A stretch of 64,000 bases of DNA from Propionispora sp. 2/2-37 (GCF_001298735.1 NZ_CYSP01000012.1:62001-126000); one strand, 5' to 3'; positions 9,150-17,270 are shown, counted from the stretch's first letter. Made by a program: numbers and translations. Notes: a model not told the origin generated them from the sequence alone.

Positions 9150-9273
9150 ATGAACACACTAAGGGAGTCGCTATGGTTCAAAGTGGGAATTAATTTAAAT
9201 AGCAGGAGGCAGAAGTTTATCTTAAATTAAAACTTCTGCCTCCTGCCTACTGGCCAGCATAATGAACACACTA
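9150..9273. repeat. Palindrome flanked by 12-bp direct repeats
   Basis: ATGAACACACTA occurs at 9150-9161 and again at 9262-9273. Between the copies lies a perfect 17-bp inverted repeat (arms 9202-9218 and 9230-9246, 11-nt loop). Neither flank has a clean U-tract, so a terminator is not certain. The arrangement resembles a small non-coding insertion with flanking repeats, but a 12-bp target duplication is unusual and no terminal inverted repeats were seen. Confidence 0.5.
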
Positions 9274-9324
9274 CCACTATGTCAATCCTATTGGGAAAAA
9301 TGATTATTGGGAATTTCCTTTCAT

Positions 9325-9468
9325 TTATTCTACAATATTATAATGATTTAACACTGCCTTCAGCGTTTTAACAGATATTGATTGTTCACCCATTGATTCC
9401 ATGAATAATATTAGAGCTACCAACACGTCCAGACAAGATGAATGATTTAACGGATCATCACTGTTCAC
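9325..9468 (-). CDS. Small hypothetical protein (47 aa)
   Basis: A short open frame with GTG start (9468-9466) preceded by AGGG, ending TAA at 9325. The product has a polar head, a hydrophobic middle (CLDVLVALILFMESMG) and a KTLKAVLNHYNIVE tail predicted to be helical. I do not recognise a family. A second short frame (MEGGREKREQ) overlaps its start and ends at TGA inside it, which could give translational coupling. Codon-like composition and the SD favour a real gene, but there is no homology support. Confidence 0.4.
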   Translation of the reverse strand: MNSDDPLNHSSCLDVLVALILFMESMGEQSISVKTLKAVLNHYNIVE

Positions 9469-9535
9469 GCTTTTCCCTGCCACCCTCCATTAACATAATA
9501 TCTTAATATATAATATTCTCCAATTAAGCTTAAGG

Positions 9536-9643
9536 TTAAAGCGGCTGGTAATCAGGTGTTTGCAATTGCCGTTCTCCTGGATTTGTAATATAGCCTAGTT
9601 CAATCAAAACAGCAGAGATTTGCCTAAAATAGATAGCATTTTC
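9536..9643 (-). pseudogene. N-acetylmuramoyl-L-alanine amidase (Amidase_3) C-terminal remnant
   Basis: A 35-codon fragment between an in-frame TAG (9646-9644) and TAA (9538-9536). It reads ISAVLIELGYITNPGERQLQ then TPDYQPL. That is the hallmark end of zinc-dependent Amidase_3 cell-wall hydrolases (CwlD/LytC type: 'PAVLVELGFITNPEE..L..PEYQ'), where the Glu of the VELGF motif is catalytic. No N-terminal part, signal peptide or zinc-binding HGG was found upstream, so this is a decayed gene tail. Confidence 0.75.
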
Positions 9644-9667
9644 CTAAGTAAATTGCTATCTAACCAT

Positions 9668-9694
9668 AAAAAACCCGGCAGCCGAGCTACCGGG
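9668..9694 (-). terminator. Intrinsic terminator for the GlsB-like gene
   Basis: On the minus strand, CCCGGTAGC and GCTGCCGGG form a 9-bp stem (one G-T pair) with a TCG loop, followed by six T residues (9673-9668). Confidence 0.85.
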
Positions 9695-9735
9695 AAATAA
9701 AATAACCTTTAAAAGAAGAATGGAACGCATGTAAA

Positions 9736-9996
9736 TTAATCTTTCTTTTGTGCGGCAGATGCCACAGGACGAAACAAACGTATCACCCATAGAAATACAA
9801 TAGCGCCGATCGTGCTTGCAATAATTGCACCGATCGTGCTATACGCTGTGAATCCCATCAGGTTAAATAAGAACCCTCCAATGTATGAACCTATGACCCC
9901 TGTTATAAGATCGCCCCAAATACCAAAGCCTCCGCCGCGCGATATTTTTCCTGCAAGCCAGCCGGATATGATGCCAATCAATAGAAACCAGAGCAT
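9736..9996 (-). CDS. GlsB/YeaQ/YmgE-family stress membrane protein
   Basis: An 86-residue, glycine-rich protein with three hydrophobic helices: a LWFLLIGIISGWLAG start, then ISRGGGFGIWGDLITGVIGSYIGG, then a last TM with AYSTIGAIIASTIGAI. This is the transglycosylase-associated family, small membrane proteins induced by envelope or osmotic stress, with no known enzymatic function. The ATG at 9996 has an excellent GGAGGTG (10009-10003) upstream, which trims 25 codons from the longest frame. It is single, with its own terminator. Confidence 0.88.
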   Translation of the reverse strand: MLWFLLIGIISGWLAGKISRGGGFGIWGDLITGVIGSYIGGFLFNLMGFTAYSTIGAIIASTIGAIVFLWVIRLFRPVASAAQKKD

Positions 9997-10161
9997 TGTT
10001 TTCACCTCCGGTTGTAGTATTCCCAAAAAATAAAAATATAAACAAAAAACTCCGGACATAGGGACGCTCATTCTATCCTCTATACCTCTTTCGAGAATAT
10101 TCTTCCAGAATTCCGGTCATCAATGCACTCTTTCATTACCGTTATTGGCCACTCTTCTATT

Positions 10162-10208
10162 TTTTACATAAGATATAATATACATAAGATATAATATATT
10201 ATGTAAAA
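10162..10208 (+). promoter_or_regulatory. Tandem 16-bp repeat inside an inverted repeat, oxdC-like promoter
   Basis: The 16-mer ACATAAGATATAATAT is repeated head to tail (10166-10181, 10182-10197), each copy containing a TATAAT. The pair is bracketed by TTTTACATAA (10162-10171) and TTATGTAAAA (10199-10208). It ends just before the SD of the oxalate-decarboxylase-like relic and looks like a promoter with overlapping operator. Confidence 0.5.
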
Positions 10209-10220
10209 GGAGAATGGACT

Positions 10221-10774
10221 ATGACTAAACGGTCTTGGTGTAAGGACATACCGCAACCCATCCGGGGCGATGGTGCCGGAGCCCTCGACCTCGGTCCGCG
10301 CAACATTGCGCGGGACCTTGAAAATCCTGATATGTTCATCCGGCCGGAAACTGATGCCGGCTTAATTCCCAACTTGAAATTCTCTTTTTCCGATGCCCAT
10401 ATGACTTTAAATCACGGCGGATGGTCGCGGGAAGTGACCATCCGGGAGCTGCCGGTCCCAACAACTCTGGCGGGCGTAAATATGGCGTTGACACCGGGTG
10501 GCGTGCGGGAAATGCACTGGCATTCCCAAACGGAATGGGCTTATGTACTGGACGGCAGTGCCCGTGTAACTGCAGTGGACCAGGATGGACGTAATTTCAT
10601 CGGCGATATCTTCGTCGGTGATCTTTGGTTTTTCCCTGAAGGGATCCCCCATACGATCCAGGGACTGGAGAACGGCTGCGAATTTTGACACCGCCGGAGC
10701 TGGTACAAAGCAATTTGGACGTAGGCGCGAACTTTATCGACAGCCTGAGAAAAAAGAAAGTAGAAGTTGTATAA
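10221..10774 (+). pseudogene. Oxalate decarboxylase-like bicupin gene with its middle deleted
   Basis: The first 155 codons are the N-terminal cupin of OxdC-type proteins: [14 protein letters not shown], then the metal-binding [20 protein letters not shown] and [22 protein letters not shown] follows at once. In another frame the sequence resumes with TPPELVQSNLDVGANFIDSL then RKKKVEVV and a stop at 10772-10774, which resembles the extreme C-terminus of the same family after the second cupin. Roughly 200 residues, including the whole second cupin with its manganese site, are missing. A one-cupin protein could still be made, but the family enzyme normally needs both domains. A good SD (AAAGGAG) is retained. 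Confidence 0.8.
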
Positions 10775-10888
10775 TACCAATGACCCTGGTTTCACATATT
10801 ACCCTCCGGCTCAATTACTACTTATTTTAGACCAACCCTTGCCAATGTCTTGTCAAAGATGCCAGCGATTGTAACAGTGTATATAACC

Positions 10889-10924
10889 AAAAACCGGCCT
10901 CATCTGAAAAGATGCAGGCCGGTT
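10889..10924 (-). terminator. Intrinsic terminator for the 3D-domain gene
   Basis: AACCGGCCT-CATC and GATG-c-AGGCCGGTT form a 13-bp stem with one bulge. On the minus strand it is followed by five T residues. Confidence 0.75.
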
Positions 10925-11043
10925 AATGCTACACAAGTACTGGAAATATCAATTCCCGGTGTTTAGCAGTTGAACAAGCTTGTTGATTGTTTTTCTGTTA
11001 CATACGGTTATTGATGCGTCCAGTTTATGTAATTTCGGCACGT

Positions 11044-11586
11044 TCAGAAGCTCGGATACCGCGATGGATCAAGAACAAAGACTCTCACCCCATGAGTACG
11101 GCCTAACTCATATAATTCTTCGTCTGAAGCATCTATATGAACATCAAACACTTTACCCTTGACCGCTCCTCCGGTATCTTCTGCAATACGCTGGAACACC
11201 CTGCCGTCAGGCATGACAATTTCCACCTCCGACCCTAGCGGAACCAAGTTGGGATCAACGGCTACCGTTCTGCCCGAGGTGGCTGTTGTGCCTGATGCTG
11301 TTTTCCCTTTGTCGTTATACCAGGTCACTTGTGCGCCGTCTATGTAGCGAGCCACCCGCCTCCCACCACGGCTGGTTGGGTAGACTTCCCTCTGGATCGC
11401 CAGTTCACGCCTTAGAACGGCTATATCTTTTTGCAAGTCCTCAACCTTTTGCTGATTCACTTGGGCCTCGGATGTCAGTTGTGTTATTTTCGCTTCGCCT
11501 GCTTGCTTTTGATAATTGGTTATTTGGTAGGTAGTACCAAGAACCAGGATCAGTATAATCGTACCAAGAATCAATTTTAGTCTCAT
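11044..11586 (-). CDS. 3D-domain protein, membrane-anchored cell-wall lytic type
   Basis: A 180-residue protein with an N-terminal membrane anchor (LILGTIILILVLGTTY), a coiled coil at about residues 30-65 (QVNQQKVEDLQKDIAVLRRE), and a C-terminal 3D (three-aspartate) domain. The Asp residues are visible in AVDPNLVPLGSEVEIV, AEDTGGAVKGKVFDVHID. The 3D fold is shared with MltA and the YabE/YocH/Rpf-associated cell-wall proteins, which cleave peptidoglycan or remodel it outside the membrane. AAGGAG lies 7 nt before ATG 11586. The gene is monocistronic. Confidence 0.88.
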   Translation of the reverse strand: MRLKLILGTIILILVLGTTYQITNYQKQAGEAKITQLTSEAQVNQQKVEDLQKDIAVLRRELAIQREVYPTSRGGRRVARYIDGAQVTWYNDKGKTASGTTATSGRTVAVDPNLVPLGSEVEIVMPDGRVFQRIAEDTGGAVKGKVFDVHIDASDEELYELGRTHGVRVFVLDPSRYPSF

Positions 11587-11733
11587 CCTATCACTCCTTC
11601 AAAGGATATATTGAGGCTTGGTATCATTATAGCGGTAAGTGGAATCCGTATCAATGGATAAATTTTCTCAGTTGTGATAAGCCTGAAAAAGCATTAAACG
11701 GCGCATCTCTTACTGCCGTTTCTATATTATCCA

Positions 11734-11779
11734 AATAATAATCCGGCTATTTACAATATAAACTAGCCGGATTATTATT
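11734..11779 (-). terminator. 16-bp inverted repeat overlapping the end of the D-LDH relic
   Basis: Perfect arms 11734-11749 and 11764-11779 (AATAATAATCCGGCTA and its complement) around a 14-nt loop. It is probably the original terminator of the dehydrogenase gene. The relic frame now reads into it (NNNPASLYCK), showing the natural stop was lost. Confidence 0.65.
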
Positions 11780-12226
11780 ATCTCCTCTATTTACGAATGA
11801 AACCAGGGCATATACACTACTAATAACCATATTTCTTACCACTGCATCAGCATACAAAAACATATCGGTATCCTGCTGCTTTTTCAAACTATCGGAACCT
11901 CTAACAAATTCTGCAACAGCCTTTGAATCATAACTCGAATAAGCTACTTTTATCCCTATCCGTTTTGCATAGTCCATATCAATATGATCATAACGAATGG
12001 TTCTGGTAGAAAGATAATGGATATTAAGAGCCTTTAATTGATCCATGATGGCAGAATCAATTTTACTCTGGCCAAGAATACTAACTCCGTCACAGCCCCG
12101 GGCCATTTCTATCGTTTTATCGTTTAACGTTTTTTCCGTATAAACAATTTCTATAATCAAGTTTGCTGCAATTTCTTTAAAATATTTGACTTCATCCTCT
12201 TCAATTTCATAGGCTATCAATTTCAT
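11747..12226 (-). pseudogene. D-lactate/2-hydroxyacid dehydrogenase-like gene lacking its NAD domain
   Basis: The 159-codon frame starts at ATG 12226 with GGAGGAA upstream. Residues 1-115 are the N-terminal half of a VanH/D-LDH type protein: KLIAYEIEEDEVKYFKEI, ARGCDGVSILGQSKID, LKALNIHYLSTRTIRYDHID, GIKVAYSSYDSKAVAEF. The Rossmann NAD-binding domain (GxGxxG, catalytic Arg, Glu and His) is absent. The end, FLYADAVVRNMVISSVYALV, looks like the family's C-terminal helix. The middle, about 170 residues, thus appears deleted in frame. It cannot be an active dehydrogenase. The TetR gene and an inverted repeat lie just upstream. Confidence 0.75.
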
Positions 12227-12324
12227 CTTCCGGTTCCTCCCCGCTATCAATCCTGGGTCCATGCTTGATTTCCCGGCATTTTATAGCTGTTTAGAGATAT
12301 TGGAACTTCTAAACCATATTTCCG

Positions 12325-12348
12325 ATTATTTGATTCGAGTCAAATAAT
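12325..12348. promoter_or_regulatory. Operator-like inverted repeat between tetR and the D-LDH relic
   Basis: ATTATTTGA (12325-12333) and TCAAATAAT (12340-12348) with a 6-bp centre. It lies about 100 bp upstream of the D-LDH start and just after the tetR stop, with no U-tract, so an operator is more likely than a terminator. Confidence 0.4.
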
Positions 12349-12374
12349 TAGCTAAAAAAAGAAACGCTCCACAA

Positions 12375-13013
12375 TTATTGAACAGCTATTGATTTCATTT
12401 GATGGATATTTATTGCTCCCTGTTCTACTCCCAATACATGCTCAATAAGCTCTTCTGCTAATGTAAATTGATCTGCCAGTAAATCTTCCTGCATTTTAGC
12501 ATAAATCGCTTTAATTAAAGAATCTATGATAGCCTGAATGAGATTGACTGCAGCTTGCGGCCTACTGATTTGAAAATACTTTTTTTGTATTCCCGCCTCA
12601 ATAATCTCCAAAAACAAAGGTTTCGTTAATTCTCTTCCCTGCCGGGATAGCTTGTCCAAAAAATGAATAGTACGTTCATTATATAGAAATTCAAACAATA
12701 ATCCGTCATTGCGATATAGATTCTTTAAAAGGCTCTGTATGATTACCTGAATCTTTTGGAGAGGAGAAATATGATCAGTCCGCAGGATCATTTTTACTTC
12801 TGATAAAAAAATCAAAAGCTGACGGTCAATCAATGCTTCTAATATTTCCTCTTTCGATTTGAAATAGTAATATATCGTTCCATGCGCTACACCCATGCTT
12901 GTTACAATATCAGCAATACTGGTTTCATGATAACCCTTAGCATAAAATAAAGGTTCGACAGCATCTAAAATTTCATTGATGCGTATTTTAGGGTCTTTTT
13001 GCGGCCGCGCCAT
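12375..13013 (-). CDS. TetR-family transcriptional regulator
   Basis: A 212-residue regulator. The N-terminal DNA-binding domain is canonical: RINEILDAVEPLFYAKGYHE, then TSIADIVTSMGVAHGTIYYY and FKSKEEILEALIDRQL (residues 10-65). The rest is a helical ligand-binding domain with LFEFLYNERTIHFLD, of the YcfQ/HTH-type TetR group. The start ATG 13013 has GGAG 8 nt upstream; 24 extra in-frame codons upstream are not needed. The gene is divergent from the DHA2 drug-pump fragment at 13059, the usual partner of such repressors, so the regulator has probably outlived its target. Confidence 0.88.
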   Translation of the reverse strand: MARPQKDPKIRINEILDAVEPLFYAKGYHETSIADIVTSMGVAHGTIYYYFKSKEEILEALIDRQLLIFLSEVKMILRTDHISPLQKIQVIIQSLLKNLYRNDGLLFEFLYNERTIHFLDKLSRQGRELTKPLFLEIIEAGIQKKYFQISRPQAAVNLIQAIIDSLIKAIYAKMQEDLLADQFTLAEELIEHVLGVEQGAINIHQMKSIAVQ

Positions 13014-13058
13014 AACGATCACTCCATGAACTGACTTATTCAAATTATAAGGAATATT

Positions 13059-13313
13059 TTGGTAACCGTCAAGGACAACTATCACGAGCTCCCTCTGAAA
13101 TATTTATTTTTCGTAGCTGTACCTTTTGCAGTTATTGGTTTAGAAGATACGGATACTCCCACGACAACGGACTGGCAGGGGATACTCTCATTTGGACTGG
13201 GATTAACCGCCCTCCTTATTGTCCTTTCGGAAGGTCAGACCTGGGGGAATCCGTTTCCCCACTCTCGGTTTATTTATTCTATTTACCTGAATTTCTTGCC
13301 ATATTGGACATAA
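13059..13313 (+). pseudogene. DHA2 (EmrB/QacA) drug-transporter fragment
   Basis: An open frame with no proper start region. Its core FFVAVPFAVIGL ... TDTPTTTDWQGILSFGLGL, then TALLIVLSEGQTWGN, matches the middle of 14-TM DHA2 pumps (after TM6: 'K.DFxGxxxxxxxLxxLLxALSxGQxWGW'). The intact DHA2 pump at 45003-46433 has the same segment (KFDFGGAVTIFIALSTFLLA). The preceding six helices and the rest are missing. It is divergent from tetR, consistent with a deleted efflux gene. Confidence 0.7.
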
Positions 13314-13408
13314 CAACTGTTTTTTCTTTTTCGGCAGCATTTTGTTGAAATTTATGATAAAATAGCGAAGGAATGTAAGAGGATATGCGAGGAGAGGCAG
13401 AAAAAAAC

Positions 13409-14056
13409 ATGACAGCGTGGAATGTGTTTGAGATTATGGGAATAGTGGCTTTTGCCGTTTCCGGTGCATTAACCGGGATACAAAAACGGTTAGATGTCTT
13501 CGGCGTATTAGTATTGGCCATAACAACAGCGATCGGCGGTGGAGTATTGAGGGATGTTATTATTGGCAATACGCCGCCGTTGACATTTCGGGACCCTACT
13601 TTTTTCATTATTAGTTCGGTGGTGACTATCGGGGTTTTTTTCACCTACCGCTGGTTAGAGCAATATAAACATACGATTCAAATATTCGATGCCATCGGTC
13701 TAGGCGCCTTTACGGCTACCAGCGCCAAGCTGGCGATTCAACACAACCTGGATTCTGTATTTATTATAACTACCGTTGCCGTCATTACAGGAATCGGCGG
13801 AAGCGTTATCCGCGACGTGCTGGTCAAGGAAATTCCCTATGTATTCCGTCAGGAGGTTTATGCAATCACTACCATCATGGGGGCCATGGTCCTTTATTAT
13901 TCCCAGATGTACTTTGCCGGTTCTATTCCTTTATATCTTTGCTTTGGAGTCACAACAGGCCTGCGGCTCTGCTGCATTAAATATGGATGGAACTTTCCGG
14001 TTCTTGGCATAGATTCGGAAAAGCCGGTATCCGGTAACCGGAAATTGGGTAGTTAA
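13409..14056 (+). CDS. TRIC/UPF0126 family cation channel-like membrane protein
   Basis: A 215-residue membrane protein made of two homologous three-helix repeats plus a last helix. Each repeat has the family signature: AITTAIGGGVLRDVIIG in the first and VITGIGGSVIRDVLVKEIP in the second, and the pre-motif FAVSGALTGIQKRLDVFGV is typical. Prokaryotic homologues form trimeric monovalent cation channels; the physiological role is unknown. ATG 13409 is preferred over ATG 13385, with GGAGAGG 11 nt upstream. The gene stands alone on the plus strand. Confidence 0.9.
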   Translation: MTAWNVFEIMGIVAFAVSGALTGIQKRLDVFGVLVLAITTAIGGGVLRDVIIGNTPPLTFRDPTFFIISSVVTIGVFFTYRWLEQYKHTIQIFDAIGLGAFTATSAKLAIQHNLDSVFIITTVAVITGIGGSVIRDVLVKEIPYVFRQEVYAITTIMGAMVLYYSQMYFAGSIPLYLCFGVTTGLRLCCIKYGWNFPVLGIDSEKPVSGNRKLGS

Positions 14057-14217
14057 TTTTATAATTTATCCGCAAAGCACGGCCTAGATGGGATCAGGCT
14101 GCAGTCATACTATCCGGATAAATAAAGGCCTGTTTACCCCAATAGAATAATCATCCATACCCATCATGCCGGCTACCGTTGACATGTAATCTATTTTCCG
14201 GCCTGCCTGCTCATCCT

Positions 14218-14421
14218 TTATTTTTGCTTTTGCTCAAGGATACGTTTTAATTTCTCTATTTCGGCAGCTGATAAATTTTTCTCCTCAAGAAAATTAGCAA
14301 ACATCACATTTAGCGAACCGGAAAATACCTTTTCTAAAAAAAACTGGCTTTCTGCTTTTACACAATCATTTTCGGCAACAAGAGGGTAATAAATGTATGT
14401 CCGGCCATCCTTATTAAACGC
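14218..14421 (-). pseudogene. BlaI/MecI/CopY-family repressor, C-terminal remnant
   Basis: A 67-codon frame that opens after a TGA (14424-14422) and ends TAA (14220-14218). It reads KDGRTYIYYPLVAENDCVKA, then ESQFFLEKVFSGSLNVMFAN and FLEEKNLSAAEIEKLKRILE. That is the end of the winged helix plus the dimerisation helices of BlaI-type repressors ('GR.Y.Y.PLV...E......FL...F.GSL..L.A.FLE...L...EI..L...L'). The DNA-recognition helix is missing, and no BlaR1-type M56 sensor is present. Confidence 0.8.
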
Positions 14422-14423
14422 TC

Positions 14424-14458
14424 AGCCCGCCCGGCCTTTATCAGTAGCCGGGTGAGCT
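14424..14458. terminator. GC-rich stem-loop between BlaI relic and HD gene
   Basis: AGCCCGCCCGGC (14424-14435) pairs with GCCGGGTGAGCT (14447-14458) with one mismatch. T-rich sequence follows on the plus strand, and a weaker TTTAATAA follows on the minus strand. It probably ends the HD-domain transcript. Confidence 0.6.
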
Positions 14459-14478
14459 GATCTTTTCTTATTTACCTA

Positions 14479-14952
14479 TTAATCATTAAGGTACATACTG
14501 TCCAACAAGGCTTTTCCCGCAGCAGTCTTAAAGTATTTATCCCGTATGACTTTTATCTGTTCCTTCTTTATGCCGTCTTCAAAAATATTGACCAAAAAAT
14601 CTGCCTCAACCAATATTTGAAAATCCACACCTTCAATCTTTGAATAGGTATGATGATGCCCGATGAGAAAACAGACTCGATCAATGATCTCTACCGGCAG
14701 ATTGAGTTCCCGTAGCAAAGCTTTTGCTACCGGCGGACCTTCGAGTTCCTGGTAGGTGCCGGCAGCAGAGTTGTATTTTTGTTCGCTGTTTTTAATGCCG
14801 ATATCATGCAAGATAGCTGCCGCTTCCAGAACTTCCTGTGTTGCCGCCGGCAGTTTCTCCATTTCCGCAATGCTTTTTGCCAAGCCATACACCTTAAGTG
14901 CGTGATTGATCCTTCTGACATCTCCCTGAAAGTAGGCTATCAGCTGATTCAT
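14479..14952 (-). CDS. HD-domain metal-dependent phosphohydrolase
   Basis: A 157-residue single-domain HD hydrolase. The metal motif is H...HD...D: RINHALKVYGLAKSIAEME, then EAAAILHDIGIKNSE (the HD pair), IGHHHTYSKIEGVDFQIL and EADFLVNIFEDG. Such proteins hydrolyse phosphate from nucleotides or second messengers; substrate unknown. ATG 14952 fits where the family normally starts. In-frame GTG 14985 has an SD too close, and TTG 14976 with GGGGAG 10 nt upstream is a reasonable alternative. Relics of unrelated genes flank it on both sides. Confidence 0.82.
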   Translation of the reverse strand: MNQLIAYFQGDVRRINHALKVYGLAKSIAEMEKLPAATQEVLEAAAILHDIGIKNSEQKYNSAAGTYQELEGPPVAKALLRELNLPVEIIDRVCFLIGHHHTYSKIEGVDFQILVEADFLVNIFEDGIKKEQIKVIRDKYFKTAAGKALLDSMYLND

Positions 14953-15043
14953 TATGCTGCCTGCTACACTATTCAAACAAACCACTCTCCCCTACTGATA
15001 AAGTATTGAATCTATTGATTCCTGAGAATATTATACCAGTCCC

Positions 15044-15163
15044 TTACTTTAAATAAATCTCAGTTTGCTCTTTTCCTCTTCCAACGGTGGCATAGTCACC
15101 GTCAACACTTGTTATGTTTACTTCCAATTGCGTTACATACGGATCTTCCCAGAATAATTTTGG
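15044..15163 (-). pseudogene. Alanyl-tRNA editing protein (AlaX-type) N-terminal remnant
   Basis: A 39-codon stretch between a TAG (15166-15164) and a TAA (15046-15044). It begins KLFWEDPYVTQLEVNITSVD, then GDYATVGRGKEQ. This matches the opening of AlaX/AlaRS editing-domain proteins ('KLFWEDPYLTEFEAxVxSVDGxxVxLDRT'), which deacylate mischarged Ser- or Gly-tRNA(Ala). After that the frame degenerates, and the HxxxH zinc motif of the active domain is absent. A promoter-like sequence upstream (15219-15247) is retained. Confidence 0.65.
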
Positions 15164-15218
15164 CTACCTTCAATATAACATCTCCAGACCGGATCAAGGG
15201 TTATTTCAGCTTTTCTCT

Positions 15219-15247
15219 CCTATATGTAGTTTATAAAATATTGTCAA
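15219..15247 (-). promoter_or_regulatory. Relic promoter upstream of the AlaX remnant
   Basis: On the minus strand, a consensus TTGACA (15247-15242) and TATAGG (15224-15219) with 17-bp spacing, pointing at the AlaX fragment. Confidence 0.45.
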
Positions 15248-15438
15248 GAACACCTCATTACCGTTCCTCTTTAAAAGCCTTTATTTCTTTCCAATCATAA
15301 AAAATCCTGCAGCATACTCATTCTAAAAACCAGGCCACTTCTGCCGCCGTCCGGCAGTCTCCCGCTATAATAAATTCAGGATAAATGGTAATGATAATAA
15401 CCACGAAGAAAAGGTATAAGCATATGAGGAAGGATAGC

Positions 15439-17250
15439 ATGGACAAAAAGCAACGAAATTTTTCCACCTGGTTTTTTATCATCGCCCTGCTGGTCACCTG
15501 GATTTTTAACGATCTTGTTTACAAACCGTTTATTATCCGCGAAACGGAAGTGAGTTATAGTACCTTTTTACAAAATTTAAATGAAAATAGGATAAGCAAG
15601 GTTGTTCTAAACGGCGACCGTATCATTTTTACTTTGAAAGCTGCTGAGGGACAAAAAGAAACCATGGGCAATACCGTGTCGGTTAATGATCCTGAATTAA
15701 TTAACCGCCTGGCGGCTGCCGGGGTAGATTTTTCGGCACAGGCAGCCACCCAGGGCTTGTTTTCCACTTTGCTGGGGTGGCTGATGCCGCTGCTGCCGCT
15801 GCTGCTGATATGGTATTTTCTGTTTAAACGCATGGGAGGCGGTCCAAGTGCCATGTCCCTGGGCAAAAGCAAGGCCCATGAGATTCAAGGTGAAATGATT
15901 GGTGTTAAATTCAGTGATGTCGGCGGTGCAGGCGAAGCGGAAGTGGAACTGCGGGAAATCATCGAGTATCTGAAAAACCCGGAAAAATTCAGCCGGATGG
16001 GGGCCCGGCTCCCTAAAGGAGTCCTGCTGGCCGGATCACCCGGGACGGGGAAAACCTTGTTAGCCAAAGCAACCGCGGGAGAAGCGGGAGTTCCTTTTTT
16101 CTTTCTGACCGGCTCCAGTTTTGTAGAAATGTTTGTTGGAGTTGGCGCTGCCAGGGTACGCGACCTGTTCCAGCAGGCCCAGAAAAAAGCACCCTGCATT
16201 ATCTTTATTGATGAAATTGACGCTATTGGGCAGGCCCGTACCAGTGCAGGGCGAATCGGAGGACATAGCGAACAGGAAAATACCCTGAATCAGCTGCTGG
16301 CCGAGATGGATGGTTTTAAACCTAACTCCGGTGTAGTTATTATGGCGGCAACCAACCGTCCGGAGATTCTGGACCCGGCGCTCATACGGCCCGGACGCTT
16401 CGACCGCCAGATTCAGGTCACCCTGCCTACGGAACCCGGCCGGCTTGAAATTCTTCGCATTCATACCCGCCAGATGCCGCTGGACAGTGATGTCGATATT
16501 GAACGGCTGGCAAAAATAACGGCAGGTTTTTCCGGAGCCGAGCTGGCGAATATTGCTAATGAAGCTTCCCTGCTGGCAATCCGGCGGGGTGCCTCGCTTC
16601 TTTCCATGGCGGATTTTGATCTGGCCATTGAGCGGGTGGTGGCCGGATTGCAGCGGAAAACCCCTCTTTCCGAGGATATCCGGACTAAGGTTTCGTATCA
16701 TGAAGTCGGTCATGCGCTTATTGCTTACTACCTTCCCGGGACAGACCCGGTCCATAAAATCAGCATCATTCCCACGGCCAAAGGCGCACTGGGATATACC
16801 ATGCAAATGCCGGAAGAAGACCGGTACTTAATCGGTGAGAATGAGCTTAAGGCCCGGATGGCCGTCATGCTGGGAGGACGGGCTGCGGAGCTGCTCATTT
16901 TTCAGGAAGCCTCCACCGGAGCAGCCAATGACTTAGAACGGGCTACGGAAATGGCGCGGCGGATGGTCACAGAGTTTGGTATGTCACAAAAACTGGGGCC
17001 GGTCCGTTATGCCGCCATCACCGGCGCTTACCTGCAAAGTGCAATTGTAAGCCGGGAAGATTTAAGCCCGGTTACGGTTGCCAATATTGACGAGGAAATT
17101 CAACGGCTGGTGGCGGAAGCGCAAAAAACCGCTCTAACCATTTTAACCGAACATCTGCCGGTGCTGCATGAAGTCGCTCGCTTTCTTAAAGATAAGGAGG
17201 CAATTTCCGGCGACCAGCTGTCAGCTATGGTGCACTCTATGCAATCATAA
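15439..17250 (+). CDS. ftsH: FtsH ATP-dependent zinc metalloprotease
   Basis: A 603-residue membrane-anchored AAA+ protease that degrades membrane and regulatory proteins. TM1 is near residue 10 ([16 protein letters not shown]), an extracytoplasmic domain follows, and TM2 is near 118 ([15 protein letters not shown]). The AAA module has Walker A GSPGTGKT (about 200-207), Walker [10 protein letters not shown], and the second-region-of-homology Arg residues in RPGRFDRQI. The zinc site HEVGH is at 421-425, with a later acidic ligand in [18 protein letters not shown] 15439 has AGGAAGG 5 nt upstream; ATG 15424 is in frame with a weaker site. The gene is monocistronic. The tail lacks a long disordered extension, as in shorter FtsH paralogues. 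Confidence 0.96.
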   Translation: MDKKQRNFSTWFFIIALLVTWIFNDLVYKPFIIRETEVSYSTFLQNLNENRISKVVLNGDRIIFTLKAAEGQKETMGNTVSVNDPELINRLAAAGVDFSAQAATQGLFSTLLGWLMPLLPLLLIWYFLFKRMGGGPSAMSLGKSKAHEIQGEMIGVKFSDVGGAGEAEVELREIIEYLKNPEKFSRMGARLPKGVLLAGSPGTGKTLLAKATAGEAGVPFFFLTGSSFVEMFVGVGAARVRDLFQQAQKKAPCIIFIDEIDAIGQARTSAGRIGGHSEQENTLNQLLAEMDGFKPNSGVVIMAATNRPEILDPALIRPGRFDRQIQVTLPTEPGRLEILRIHTRQMPLDSDVDIERLAKITAGFSGAELANIANEASLLAIRRGASLLSMADFDLAIERVVAGLQRKTPLSEDIRTKVSYHEVGHALIAYYLPGTDPVHKISIIPTAKGALGYTMQMPEEDRYLIGENELKARMAVMLGGRAAELLIFQEASTGAANDLERATEMARRMVTEFGMSQKLGPVRYAAITGAYLQSAIVSREDLSPVTVANIDEEIQRLVAEAQKTALTILTEHLPVLHEVARFLKDKEAISGDQLSAMVHSMQS

Positions 17251-17270
17251 CATCCTGGACCCGCGCCAAA

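Larger units (their letters stand above)
8960..9324. other. Intergenic region, 365 bp
   Basis: No convincing gene was found. The stretch holds the promoter of the amidohydrolase (9060-9088, minus), a 17-bp-stem inverted repeat (9202-9246) and a pair of 12-bp direct repeats around it. A six-codon plus-strand reading frame with an AAGGGAG site (ATG 9173) precedes the inverted repeat but leads into no gene. Confidence 0.6.

Noticed and set aside
14057..14217. 26-codon minus-strand frame STVAGMMGMDDYSIGVNRPL
   Set aside because: Protein-like composition, but no SD, no family match and no in-frame extension that helps.
15366..15371. TATAAT upstream of ftsH as a promoter -10 box
   Set aside because: No acceptable -35 element at 16-18 bp, so the promoter was not called.
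15250..15400. Minus-strand segment FIIAGDCRTAAEVAWFLE, reminiscent of a flavoprotein AGD motif
   Set aside because: Only about 18 residues, lies across the ftsH promoter region, and has no supporting upstream sequence.
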